From NCBI RefSeq assembly GCF_009928415.1, contig NZ_JAABNN010000002.1:310001-374000 (forward strand): a stretch of 64,000 bases of DNA, read 5' to 3'. Source of the DNA: Bacillus sp. USDA818B3_A (lineage in GTDB: Bacteria > Bacillota > Bacilli > Bacillales > Cytobacillaceae). The position numbers were made by a program, and so were the translations under genes. This document shows, piece by piece, positions 7,967-15,948 of the stretch. How positions within the stretch are numbered: position 1 is the first letter of the stretch; every line of letters starts with the position of its first letter. The notes beneath the pieces are model-generated. The model made no database searches, was not told the DNA's origin, and saw nothing but the letters and a program-made list of their open reading frames with translations.

Positions 7967-8381
7967 TTTTATCTCCTACCCTTACACGGTTACTAGAAAT
8001 ACGTCAAAAAAGTAGACTACTTGAAGAATTATGACAAGAAATTTATTAAAAGTAAATACAATCGCAAAAGTAGACAAAACATCCTAAATCTTTCGTTTTT
8101 CGACAATTTCTCTTTCTTTTCCTGATTTTATCGACAAATTTCCTCTGGCTGGTATGGTAAACTACTAGAGGACATTTAAAAGATGGTATAATTTTCATAC
8201 TTTAAAGGAATAAATCGAAACTTTCGTAGGATATTATTGATTCTAAAGAACTATTTTAACTTCACTGCCCCTTATTTTCCTAACTTTGATAAAGTTAAAT
8301 TTATATTGATATTCGCGGAAGAAATGGTATAACTTTAATATTAACTTGATAAGAGAAATAGAAATTCATGAGGTGAAGAAT
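7967..8381. other. Divergent intergenic region, 415 bp
   Basis: It contains the two Spo0A-like boxes, a 13-base palindrome AAGTAG-A-CTACTT at 8010-8022 close to the Spo0E-like start, and AT-rich promoter sequence before the amidase. I see no ORF with a ribosome site and no recognisable riboswitch. Confidence 0.5.
8096..8138. promoter_or_regulatory. Two tandem Spo0A-box-like sites
   Basis: TTTTTCGACAATT (8096-8108) and TTTTATCGACAAA (8126-8138) are the reverse complement of the 0A box (TTTTGTCGAAAA-like), 30 bases or about three helical turns apart. They lie in the divergent region between the Spo0E-like gene and the amidase gene. Confidence 0.5.
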
Positions 8382-9167
8382 TTGAAAATAAACGTTTCCT
8401 GTCTGCAAATGGATATCGCCTTTGGTAACCCTGAAAGCAATTATCAATCTGCAGAAAATCTTATTGAAAAAGCGATGGAGGAGCAGCCTGATATTATTGT
8501 CCTGCCCGAGCTTTGGACAACAGGATATGATTTAACAAGATTAGAATTGATTGCCGATGAGCATGCTCAGAAAACAATTGCCTTCCTTCAATCAGCAGCC
8601 AAAAAACACCAGGTCCATTTTGTTGGAGGTTCTGTAGCAAATCGCGGCGAAAAAGGTGTAAAAAATACACTTCTTATTGTTACGAAAGATGGTAATGTGG
8701 TCCATCAATATGATAAACTCCATCTTTTTAAATTAATGGATGAGCATCTTTATCTAGAAGCCGGCACTGAAAAAGGTTTATTCAAGGTAGATGATCAATT
8801 ATTCGCAGGTGTAATATGTTATGACATTCGTTTCCCAGAATGGATTCGCGCCCATACTTCAGAAGGCGCTGAAGCCTTATTTGTGGTTGCCGAATGGCCA
8901 GCCCCCCGCCTAGAGCATTGGCGTGCTCTCTTAATCGCCAGAGCGATTGAGAATCAGTGTTATGTCATTGCCTGCAACCGTGCCGGCAGTGACCCAAACA
9001 ACCAGTTTGCCGGACACTCACTTGTGATTGATCCATGGGGTAAGGTATTAGCAGAAGCGGGGGAAAAGGAAGAAATACTAACAGCAGAAATTAATCTCGA
9101 TTTAGTTAAAGAAGTACGTAAGCAAATTCCTATCTTTGAAGATAGAAAGCCTAACTCATATAATTAG
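8382..9167 (+). CDS. Nitrilase-superfamily carbon-nitrogen hydrolase (MtnU/omega-amidase type)
   Basis: The 261-residue protein keeps the complete catalytic triad of the superfamily: Glu in VLPELWTTGYD (about residue 45), Lys in HQYDKLHLFKLMDEH (about 113), and Cys in AGVICYDIRFPEWIR (about 147). Length and motifs fit the omega-amidase branch (Bacillus YkrU/MtnU), which hydrolyses 2-oxo acid amides such as 2-oxoglutaramate or the methionine-salvage analogue. I chose TTG at 8382 because GAGGTGAAG stands six bases before it; a TTG at 8346 has no site. No S-box or other salvage genes are near. It stands alone, with its own terminator. Confidence 0.88.
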   Translation: MKINVSCLQMDIAFGNPESNYQSAENLIEKAMEEQPDIIVLPELWTTGYDLTRLELIADEHAQKTIAFLQSAAKKHQVHFVGGSVANRGEKGVKNTLLIVTKDGNVVHQYDKLHLFKLMDEHLYLEAGTEKGLFKVDDQLFAGVICYDIRFPEWIRAHTSEGAEALFVVAEWPAPRLEHWRALLIARAIENQCYVIACNRAGSDPNNQFAGHSLVIDPWGKVLAEAGEKEEILTAEINLDLVKEVRKQIPIFEDRKPNSYN

Positions 9168-9183
9168 TTCCTTATCACCACGC

Positions 9184-9215
9184 AAAAAGGCAATCCCGTT
9201 TGGATTGCCTTTTTT
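9184..9215 (+). terminator. Terminator of the amidase gene
   Basis: AAAAAGGCAATCC pairs with GGATTGCCTTTTT around a 5-base loop, followed by T residues. Confidence 0.9.
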
Positions 9216-9241
9216 AATATAACTTTTTCTAAAGTTGACAT

Positions 9242-9286
9242 AAAAAACAGAGAACGTAAGGCACTTCCATACCTTCACGCTCTCTG
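9242..9286 (-). terminator. Terminator of the POR operon
   Basis: On the minus strand CAGAGAGCGTGAAGG pairs with CCTTACGTTCTCTG with one bulge and a G-T pair, followed by TTTTTT. It lies 20 bases after the PorAB-like stop. Confidence 0.85.
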
Positions 9287-9307
9287 TCCCCGAATGCTCA
9301 TTGTATC

Positions 9308-11602
9308 TTAGAGCATAGGATTTTCGTGCTTTGCTTTAAGACGCTGCCATCTCTTCTCAACTTCAGCCTCAAACTCGTCTAAAATAGGTTTATTTTCATC
9401 CTTTAAAAGGTGTTTGGTTTTCCCCATATATTTCAACCATTCTGAAAGGGGAACACGTTTATTCTTCTCTTCTGGATTATACGTAATAGCCGTTACCCCT
9501 TGTTCAACTTCATATAGAGGGAAGAAGCAAGAATTTACAGCCTCTTCAATAATCTTTGTACCGTAACGGTCATCTGATTTCCAGTTTAATGGACAAGTGA
9601 TAAGAAGTTTACCATATACTGGTCCCACATTCTGTGCATACCACTGTGCTTTTGCGCCTTTTTTCACTAAATCCTGAGGGAATGCTTCAGAGCCTGTAAA
9701 TACATATGGAATATTGGTTGCTGCCATGATCTGGACAGTATCCTTATGGTGGAATGCTTTACCACGCTGAACTTTCCCGACACCAGATGTGCTTGTCATA
9801 TGTCCAATTGGTGTGGAATAAGACATTTGTGAACCAGTATTCATGTAACCTTCGTTATCATACTCAAGCATAATGAGTTTATGGCCGCGGAGCGCTGTAC
9901 CGATCGCTGAACCCATCCCTATATCCATACCACCGTCACCGGTAATCATAACAAAGGTTGCATCGTCAGATACGTTAATTTCACCACGTCGCTTTAATTC
10001 CATAAAGGCTTCAACCGTTCCGGATAATGTTGCTGCACCGCTTTGGAACAAGTTGTGTATCATCGTCTGCTTATGTGAAGTACTTGGATATCCAGTCGTC
10101 GTTACATAAGCACAGCCTGTTTGGAATAATGTGACAATATCCCCTTCAATGCCCTTAAAGAATAACTCTAAACCTGCAAAAATACCGCAGCCTGGACATG
10201 CACCGTGTCCCGATGCAATCCGCTTAGGCTTACCTGTTAGAGCACGAAGCGGCGGAATTTTTACTTTTAATTTATTTGTTGCTTCATCCATTTTCACATC
10301 AATTAATCCTGTTTTATACACGTCACCATGCTGTGGTAAAATAACAGGCTTCAGAACGTTTTCCGGATTACCAGGCACATGACCATAATAATCAAAGGAT
10401 TTTTCGGCATAACCTTTTTCCATTGCATCTATTGCCATATCAAAGAATGCGTGCGCATCATCCGCATAGAAATCCTTGCCGCCAAGACCGAATACACGGC
10501 TTAACACGATGGTTTGATTTTCTTTATCATCTTGGAGAGCCGACTTCACTTCATGTGTTAAGTTCGGTCCATTTGCACCATAAGAGTCTGCCCGTTCTCC
10601 GACTAGTAATGCTTTTACATTTTTAAGTGCTTCACGAATTTCCTTTGCAGGGAATGGGCGGATAATATTAGGGCTGATCACACCCGCTTTAATCCCTTTT
10701 TCACGAAGTTGGTCAACAACATCCTTTGCTGATTCAGCAGCAGAGTTTAATAGAAATAAAGCAACTTCGGCATCTTCCATTTTATATAAATCTAAAACAG
10801 GATACTCTCTGCCTGATAGTTTCGCATACTCGGCAGCCACTTCTTTAAATACCTCTTTAGCATTGTAAATGGCTTCGGATTGTTGGTAGTGGTTGTTTAA
10901 GAAATCGTCACCGCTCATATGAGCACCAACTGTTACAGGCTTGCTCAAATCTCTAACAAAGTTATAATCGGTCGGGCATTCACCAACAAATTGCTGAACC
11001 ACATTACGGTCCTTAAAGTACTCAACTCTGCGTTTTTGGTGGGATGTAAAGAACCCGTCATAAGCGACAATCACCGGTAATCGCACTTTAGAATGTTCGG
11101 CAATTTTTAATGCCATAATATTCATGTCATAAACAGCTTGAGGTGTTTTCGCTGTTAAAATAACCCACCCTGTATTCAAGGCATAATAAAGATCCGAGTG
11201 ATCACCGCGAATATCAAGCGGACCACTGACTGCCCTAGTAACAAGATTCAAGACCATTGGATAACGAGTCCCTGATTGCACAGGCATCTGTTCAAGCATA
11301 TAAAGGAAACCATTTGCACTAGTGGCATTGATGACACGTGCACCAGTAATGGCAGCTCCGTAGCAAATACCTGCTGAGCCATGTTCTCCATCGGCAGGAA
11401 TCAGTTTTATATCATGCTGACCGCGTGTCTTCATTTGATCTAAAAATTGAGCAACCTCAGTAGAAGGTGTAATTGGGAAGTATCCCATAATATGATAGTT
11501 AATTTGTGCTGCTGCAGTAGCTGCCATTTCATTACCCGATTCAAAGGTAGAAAGTTGCTCTGCTACACCCTGTTTTGTTAATTTATCTTCTAAAATAGCC
11601 AT
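9308..11602 (-). CDS. 2-oxoacid:ferredoxin oxidoreductase, fused alpha-beta (PorAB-like) subunit
   Basis: This 764-residue fusion belongs to a pyruvate (or other 2-oxoacid):ferredoxin oxidoreductase. Residues about 1-420 are the alpha part, with YFPITPSTEVAQFLD and DGEHGSAGICYGAAITGA. Residues about 455-764 are the beta part, with the cluster ligands HGACPGCGIFAGLE and TGCAYVTTTGYPS, a later CP in LLITCPLNW, and the thiamine-diphosphate motif ITGDGGMDIGMGSAIGTAL followed by the metal-binding YDNEGYMNTG. The enzyme decarboxylates a 2-oxoacid to acyl-CoA and reduces ferredoxin. Pyruvate is the likely substrate, but this cannot be fixed from sequence. It overlaps the upstream gene by TAATG, so translation is coupled. 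Confidence 0.93.
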   Translation of the reverse strand: MAILEDKLTKQGVAEQLSTFESGNEMAATAAAQINYHIMGYFPITPSTEVAQFLDQMKTRGQHDIKLIPADGEHGSAGICYGAAITGARVINATSANGFLYMLEQMPVQSGTRYPMVLNLVTRAVSGPLDIRGDHSDLYYALNTGWVILTAKTPQAVYDMNIMALKIAEHSKVRLPVIVAYDGFFTSHQKRRVEYFKDRNVVQQFVGECPTDYNFVRDLSKPVTVGAHMSGDDFLNNHYQQSEAIYNAKEVFKEVAAEYAKLSGREYPVLDLYKMEDAEVALFLLNSAAESAKDVVDQLREKGIKAGVISPNIIRPFPAKEIREALKNVKALLVGERADSYGANGPNLTHEVKSALQDDKENQTIVLSRVFGLGGKDFYADDAHAFFDMAIDAMEKGYAEKSFDYYGHVPGNPENVLKPVILPQHGDVYKTGLIDVKMDEATNKLKVKIPPLRALTGKPKRIASGHGACPGCGIFAGLELFFKGIEGDIVTLFQTGCAYVTTTGYPSTSHKQTMIHNLFQSGAATLSGTVEAFMELKRRGEINVSDDATFVMITGDGGMDIGMGSAIGTALRGHKLIMLEYDNEGYMNTGSQMSYSTPIGHMTSTSGVGKVQRGKAFHHKDTVQIMAATNIPYVFTGSEAFPQDLVKKGAKAQWYAQNVGPVYGKLLITCPLNWKSDDRYGTKIIEEAVNSCFFPLYEVEQGVTAITYNPEEKNKRVPLSEWLKYMGKTKHLLKDENKPILDEFEAEVEKRWQRLKAKHENPML

Positions 11603-12615
11603 TATCGTACCCCTCCTGCAATATAAGGAAAGTTTTGCTTTACACGGTTTTCATCCGCATAACCCATGATTTCACGAAGATCTCCCAATGCATCAGTTGG
11701 ACATGCTTCAATACACTTTAAGCAGCCCTTGCAGTATTGATAATCGATCCCCTTTAGGAACATTTGCTTTCTGCCTCGTTTATCTTCTCCTTCTTCCCAA
11801 ACAAAACAGAAATCCGGACAAACATTATCACAAGCAGCACAGTGTATACATTTGTCTTGCTTGTATTCTGGAAGAAAACCTTGTCGTGATCCGCTTAAAT
11901 CTTTAAAGATGCTGTTTGCTTGTGAAACCATGACACCGCCAATTTCCTGTGTCAGATATCCCAGCTGTGGAAGCGGACGAGTAAATGCTTTTCCTTCCGC
12001 ACCTTCTGGTACTTCATAGGTTTTAAATTGAACTTCATTATATCCGCGGTCAAATGTGCGAATATTTGGTTCAACTAGATGCGGGTATTTCTTTGTAAAG
12101 GTTTTTCGAATCACATCTCTCATCGATTCAGGATCTAAGAAATCACAAATTCGATACAGGGCTCCAAGCATAGCTGTATTAACTTTGGTTTTTTCCTCAA
12201 CAGCAATAGTTAAAGCATCTATGATTGCAAGAGTTCCATATTCTAAATGTAAATCTTTTTTAACATCATCAAATTGTCTAGCAGTATTTACCAGAACAAT
12301 TCCATCAGCATCTAAACCGCTGACAACATTAACGGTTTTATATAATGCCTCATGAAAAACACCAACAATATGCGGCTGCTCGATTGGACTGTGGTCCCTG
12401 ATTTCCACTTCTGGTTCACAAAAACGAATGAAACTCTTTACTGGTGAACCTTTCTTTTCAGAGCCGTAAGATGAAAAGTTTGAGCCTCGTAAACCAAGAC
12501 TTAACACACCAGCTTCAGCTAACATTTTACCAGCAAGGTTTGCTCCCAGGCCGCCAATAGATTCTAATCGGATTTCAAAAAATCCGAGATCATTCTTTTT
12601 CGGTAAAATAGACAT
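11602..12615 (-). CDS. 2-oxoacid:ferredoxin oxidoreductase, fused gamma-delta (PorG/PorD-like) subunit
   Basis: This 337-residue partner of the PorAB-like protein has two parts. Residues about 10-200 form the gamma domain with RLESIGGLGANLAGKMLAEA and FSSYGSEKKGSPVKSFIRF. Residues about 250-320 are a two-cluster ferredoxin domain with CIHCAACDNVCPDFCFVW and YCKGCLKCIEACPTDALG, the delta part. The four classical subunits are therefore packed into two chains. I chose the ATG at 12615, which has GGGGAGGGA six bases upstream; the ATG at 12630 lacks this. It is the first gene of the two-gene operon. An FNR-like site lies about 90 bases upstream. Confidence 0.93.
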   Translation of the reverse strand: MSILPKKNDLGFFEIRLESIGGLGANLAGKMLAEAGVLSLGLRGSNFSSYGSEKKGSPVKSFIRFCEPEVEIRDHSPIEQPHIVGVFHEALYKTVNVVSGLDADGIVLVNTARQFDDVKKDLHLEYGTLAIIDALTIAVEEKTKVNTAMLGALYRICDFLDPESMRDVIRKTFTKKYPHLVEPNIRTFDRGYNEVQFKTYEVPEGAEGKAFTRPLPQLGYLTQEIGGVMVSQANSIFKDLSGSRQGFLPEYKQDKCIHCAACDNVCPDFCFVWEEGEDKRGRKQMFLKGIDYQYCKGCLKCIEACPTDALGDLREIMGYADENRVKQNFPYIAGGVR

Positions 12616-12704
12616 AATGTCCCTCCCCATTTCATCCCAAAATTACGAAATAACGATTTATTGTTTTCTCCACAGTTATTGTAGGACAATTTTGAAAGTT
12701 TAGC

Positions 12705-12720
12705 TGTGACAAAAGTCAAA
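12705..12720. promoter_or_regulatory. CRP/FNR-type operator candidate upstream of the POR operon
   Basis: TGTGA-N6-TCAAA differs at one position from the TGTGA-N6-TCACA Fnr consensus and overlaps a TTGACT hexamer on the minus strand that could be a -35 element. The position, about 90 bases before the start, suits anaerobic control of the oxidoreductase. The rest of the 347-bp interval 12616-12962 is AT-rich and holds no gene I can support. Confidence 0.45.
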
Positions 12721-12962
12721 CATCTAGCAAATAATTTTATAACACATTATTTTTTTTAAAAGAATCATTATTATGTCAGACTTAAGAACGCTTACTTAAT
12801 TGTATAACAGAAAATTTATTGTAATATAACAGAATGAGCAATAAATACATCATTAAAGGGGATAGGGGCTATCGTAGACTGAAAATGGGTTTGTCTTATA
12901 CTCTTTTGGTCAAAAATAAGTTATAATTATTATTTGGTTATAATGAAAAAAGGAGCAACCTT

Positions 12963-14699
12963 ATGAATGTTATTTGTTCTACTCTGAATGCCAAGTTTAT
13001 TCACACCAATCTTGCCATTCGTTATTTGAAGGCTTATGCAGCCCCAGAATTTCAAATCAATTTAAAAGAATATACGATTAAAGACCCTGTGTTAAATATT
13101 GTTTCGGATCTATACCAGGCTAAACCAGATGTCATTGGTTTCAGCTGTTATATTTGGAACATTGAGGAAACTCTAAAAGTGGTAAATATGTTAAAGAAGG
13201 TTGATCCTTCTGTTTTAATTGTGCTCGGCGGTCCTGAGGTCACATATGATACTGCGGAATGGATGGAGAAATGCCAGGATATTGATTTTATCGTTATCGG
13301 TGAAGGAGAACAGACCTTTAAGCAGCTATTAAATGAAATTTCTTCTTCCAAAGAATATCGCAACGTTCATGGCATTGCTTACCGCGAAAATGGACAAGTA
13401 AAGATGACCCCGCAAATGAATAAATTAGACCTTAAAGAATTGCCTTCTCCGTATCGATTCCCTGAAGATATCGCTGATTTAGGAAAGCGCGTCACCTATA
13501 TTGAAACAAGCAGAGGCTGTCCATTTAGCTGTCAATTCTGTCTTTCTTCTATAGAAGTTGGTGTAAGGTATTTTGACCGGGAAAAGATAAAAGCTGATAT
13601 TCTCTATTTAATGGAAAACGGGGCAAAAACCATTAAATTTGTCGATCGGACTTTTAATATCAGTAGAAGTTACGCTATGGAAATATTCCGATTCCTGATT
13701 GATGAGCATCTTCCGGGTACTGTCTTTCAATTTGAAATTACAGCTGATATTATGCGCCCTGAAGTTATTGAATTTCTAAATCAAGAAGCACCCCCGGGAC
13801 TCTTCCGTTTTGAAATTGGGGTGCAGTCAACAAATGACTTCACGAATGAGCTCGTAAGAAGAAAACAAAATTTTGCCAAGCTGACGAGAACAGTAACACT
13901 GGTGAAAGACGGAGGAAAAATTGATCAGCATCTCGATTTGATTGCAGGCCTTCCTGAAGAGGATTACTCATCTTTCCGTAAAACATTTAATGATGTATTT
14001 GAGATGAGACCTGAAGAATTGCAATTAGGATTTTTAAAAATGCTTCGGGGTACCGGGGTGCGTTTAAGAGCAGACGACCATCAATACGTATATATGGATC
14101 ATTCTCCCTATGAAATTCTAAGCAATAACGTACTCTCCTTTGACGATATTGTTAGAATCAAACAGGTGGAAGATGTATTGGAGAAATATTGGAACGATCA
14201 TCGGATGGATTATACCGTTGAATTTCTAGTCAGCAAAGTATTCCCATCTCCATTTGACTTTTTCCAAGAGTTTGGTTCCTACTGGGATGATAAGGGATGG
14301 TCAAGGATTGGTCATCAGTTGGAAGATTTATACCGCAGATTATATTCGTTCCTGGAGGAACGCTCTGTTGATGAACTTGATGTGATTGAAGGACTTATGA
14401 AGTATGATTACTTAAGAAATCATAAATACAAACCTAGAAAACCTTGGTGGGAGGCATCCTTAGACAAAGGTGAACGCTCAAGGCTTTATAAACAGATACT
14501 AGATGATCGGATAAAAATAGAAAATAGAGATTCTCAGCTGGTACTTGATGAAAAGGATTTATATAAGCATACCATGCTAGAAGAATTGACCTTTAACTTA
14601 GACCATTATTTATCGACAGGGGAAATAAAAAGAAAGCAAGAGCATTTACTAGCATACTTCACCCCTAGCAATAACCAAACACAAATTTTCACCTTATAG
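12963..14699 (+). CDS. B12-binding-domain radical SAM protein (DUF4080-type C-terminus)
   Basis: This 578-residue protein combines an N-terminal cobalamin-binding-like Rossmann domain (residues about 1-140, with GFSCYIWNIEETLKVV and VLGGPEVTYDTAEW) with a radical SAM core. The core cluster motif RGCPFSCQFCLSS (about residues 183-195) is CX3CX2C. The C-terminal half (about 380-578) is the uncharacterised domain usual in Bacillus homologues. I see no DxHxxG motif, so cobalamin binding would be base-off without histidine or may be lost. The reaction is unknown; related enzymes methylate or rearrange unactivated carbons. ATG follows AAAGGAG. It is monocistronic, with its own terminator. Confidence 0.9.
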   Translation: MNVICSTLNAKFIHTNLAIRYLKAYAAPEFQINLKEYTIKDPVLNIVSDLYQAKPDVIGFSCYIWNIEETLKVVNMLKKVDPSVLIVLGGPEVTYDTAEWMEKCQDIDFIVIGEGEQTFKQLLNEISSSKEYRNVHGIAYRENGQVKMTPQMNKLDLKELPSPYRFPEDIADLGKRVTYIETSRGCPFSCQFCLSSIEVGVRYFDREKIKADILYLMENGAKTIKFVDRTFNISRSYAMEIFRFLIDEHLPGTVFQFEITADIMRPEVIEFLNQEAPPGLFRFEIGVQSTNDFTNELVRRKQNFAKLTRTVTLVKDGGKIDQHLDLIAGLPEEDYSSFRKTFNDVFEMRPEELQLGFLKMLRGTGVRLRADDHQYVYMDHSPYEILSNNVLSFDDIVRIKQVEDVLEKYWNDHRMDYTVEFLVSKVFPSPFDFFQEFGSYWDDKGWSRIGHQLEDLYRRLYSFLEERSVDELDVIEGLMKYDYLRNHKYKPRKPWWEASLDKGERSRLYKQILDDRIKIENRDSQLVLDEKDLYKHTMLEELTFNLDHYLSTGEIKRKQEHLLAYFTPSNNQTQIFTL

Positions 14700-14708
14700 G
14701 TTATAGAA

Positions 14709-14740
14709 AGCCGGGGCAAAGTCCCCGGCTATTTATTTTT
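14709..14740 (+). terminator. Terminator after the radical SAM gene
   Basis: AGCCGGGG pairs with CCCCGGCT around a short loop, followed by ATTTATTTTTT. The stem overlaps the stop codon of the converging small gene at 14729. Confidence 0.88.
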
Positions 14741-14857
14741 TCTAATTTTCTTCATATGCTTTTTTGTTTCATAAAGCTTTACTCCATTTACCTCACCAAT
14801 TTCAACACTAAACTCTTCCATTGGAATAGAGGTTTTCAGGTTTGGTACCTTATGCAT
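14729..14857 (-). CDS. Small basic protein, 42 aa, unknown
   Basis: I read this frame directly. It starts MHKVPNLKTSIPMEEF and ends in a Lys-rich tail KKHMKKIRKNK before TAG. The ATG at 14857 shares its A with the TAA stop of the preceding small gene (TAATG), with AGGGAAG upstream inside that gene, so translation is coupled. The 42-residue product has no Cys and no membrane segment. I do not recognise a family. Its place beside spore-type small proteins suggests a minor spore component, which is inference only. Confidence 0.6.
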   Translation of the reverse strand: MHKVPNLKTSIPMEEFSVEIGEVNGVKLYETKKHMKKIRKNK

Positions 14858-15018
14858 TAGCTTCTTCCCTTTTTACCTTGTTTTGAATTTCTATTTTGAA
14901 AACGAATGGCATTATTATTATCGGCGAACTCCGCAGAAAATTCACTTTCCTGTACATTTTTATGTGGTGTTTTCGAATATTTTTCGACTGCATTAAACTC
15001 TGCTTTGCGCTTGGCCAC
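14857..15018 (-). CDS. Small hydrophilic protein, 53 aa, unknown (spore-like)
   Basis: The start is GTG at 15018, with GGGAGGG eight bases before it; the frame extends upstream to 15099 without another ribosome site. The product begins MAKRKAEFNAVEKYSKTPHK and ends in a basic NRNSKQGKKGRS tail, with many Asn, Gln and charged residues. This composition resembles the minor small acid-soluble spore proteins of bacilli, but I cannot assign a family. It is followed by a second tiny gene through a TAATG overlap and is divergent from the gene at 15150. Confidence 0.62.
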   Translation of the reverse strand: MAKRKAEFNAVEKYSKTPHKNVQESEFSAEFADNNNAIRFQNRNSKQGKKGRS

Positions 15019-15149
15019 TTTTAAACCCTCCCAACGAAATGATAATACATACTTAGTTTGAGCAAACTTTGAGGTATCATTCCTTTCCTTATTTTTCATA
15101 AATAATATTGTCGGGACAACAAAAAAATAAAGAAAAAGGAGTGAAATCT

Positions 15150-15503
15150 ATGACAGAATCCAATCAGAACAAAACAAACGAACAAGTATCCATTAACGAA
15201 ACCATGCCACATCAAATGAATGCCCCGAGCTTTGAAGGTACCGGTATTAAAATGCAGGCCCCCTTTGTCAATAAATATGGGGTAACGATCGGTGACAGTT
15301 TATATGCTTCCGATCATTCACCCTTAGAAAACTGGTCAGAGGATACAGACCCTGCTATTATGTCTGGCGACGAGTGGGTTCATCCGACAAATGACATCGG
15401 CTGGAATACCGCTGAAAATCGTGAGCTGCTAGAAGAGAAAAAGAAACCACAGGCTTTTCCATTTATGCATCCGACCAAAGATGTCAGCCATGGTTCGGAT
15501 TAA
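15150..15503 (+). CDS. Conserved Bacillus protein, possibly DUF3905 family
   Basis: The product is 117 residues from the ATG at 15150, which has AAAAGGAGTGAAAT upstream; an earlier non-ATG start at 15108 is less convincing. It is acidic and soluble, with MPHQMNAPSFEGTGIKMQ near residue 23, an APFVNKYGVTIGDSLY segment, and a WVHPTNDIGWNT motif near residues 79-90, ending FMHPTKDVSHGSD. The repeated HPT(N/K)D motif is striking. I recall similar proteins annotated DUF3905 in endospore formers, but I am not certain. It lies next to the spore-protein gene at 15698, so a sporulation role is a fair guess. Confidence 0.7.
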   Translation: MTESNQNKTNEQVSINETMPHQMNAPSFEGTGIKMQAPFVNKYGVTIGDSLYASDHSPLENWSEDTDPAIMSGDEWVHPTNDIGWNTAENRELLEEKKKPQAFPFMHPTKDVSHGSD

Positions 15504-15697
15504 TGGAATTATCCAAATCCGAAAAACATTACCACTTATGAAAATCTACAGAAAATAAATACTATCAATAGAGAGGGACAAAAGTTCCTCTAGAACCTTA
15601 ATATATCTACCCGATGCAATTAGCTGCACTAGGTTAATTAATCAAACAAGGAAGTCTCATAAGAGTTCCTACTTCAAACAACAAAGGAGTGAAAATT

Positions 15698-15901
15698 ATG
15701 GCGAGCAGCAGCAATAAATTATTGGTACCTGGAATCGAACAGTATTTAGATCAAGTCAAATATGAAATTGCCCAAGAATTTGGAGTTCAATTAGGTTCAG
15801 ATACCGTATCAAGAGCAAATGGGTCTGTAGGTGGAGAAATTACCAAAAGACTAGTCCAACAAGCACAAGCTGAGTTATCAGGACAATTTAACAACCAATA
15901 A
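15698..15901 (+). CDS. Alpha/beta-type small acid-soluble spore protein
   Basis: The product is 67 residues: [19 protein letters not shown], then [14 protein letters not shown], and [19 protein letters not shown]. The segment around [10 protein letters not shown] contains the GPR protease cleavage region, and the [12 protein letters not shown] stretch is the DNA-binding helix of the family. These proteins coat and protect DNA in the forespore and are degraded at germination. AAAGGAGTGAAAATT precedes the ATG; three extra codons upstream (MKI) are not used. It is expected to be transcribed by sigma-G, though I could not place a confident sigma-G promoter. It ends at a strong terminator. Confidence 0.96.
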   Translation: MASSSNKLLVPGIEQYLDQVKYEIAQEFGVQLGSDTVSRANGSVGGEITKRLVQQAQAELSGQFNNQ

Positions 15902-15914
15902 TTGAATATCATGG

Positions 15915-15944
15915 AAAAAAGTCCGGATTCATTATCCGGACTTT
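15915..15944. terminator. Bidirectional terminator between the spore-protein gene and rsgI
   Basis: AAAAAAGTCCGGAT and ATCCGGACTTT form the stem, with A/T tails on both sides; the neighbouring genes converge here. Confidence 0.9.
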
Positions 15945-15948
15945 AATA

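Noticed and set aside
7967-8381. S-box riboswitch before the MtnU-like gene
   Set aside because: No S-box core sequences or terminator hairpin before the start.
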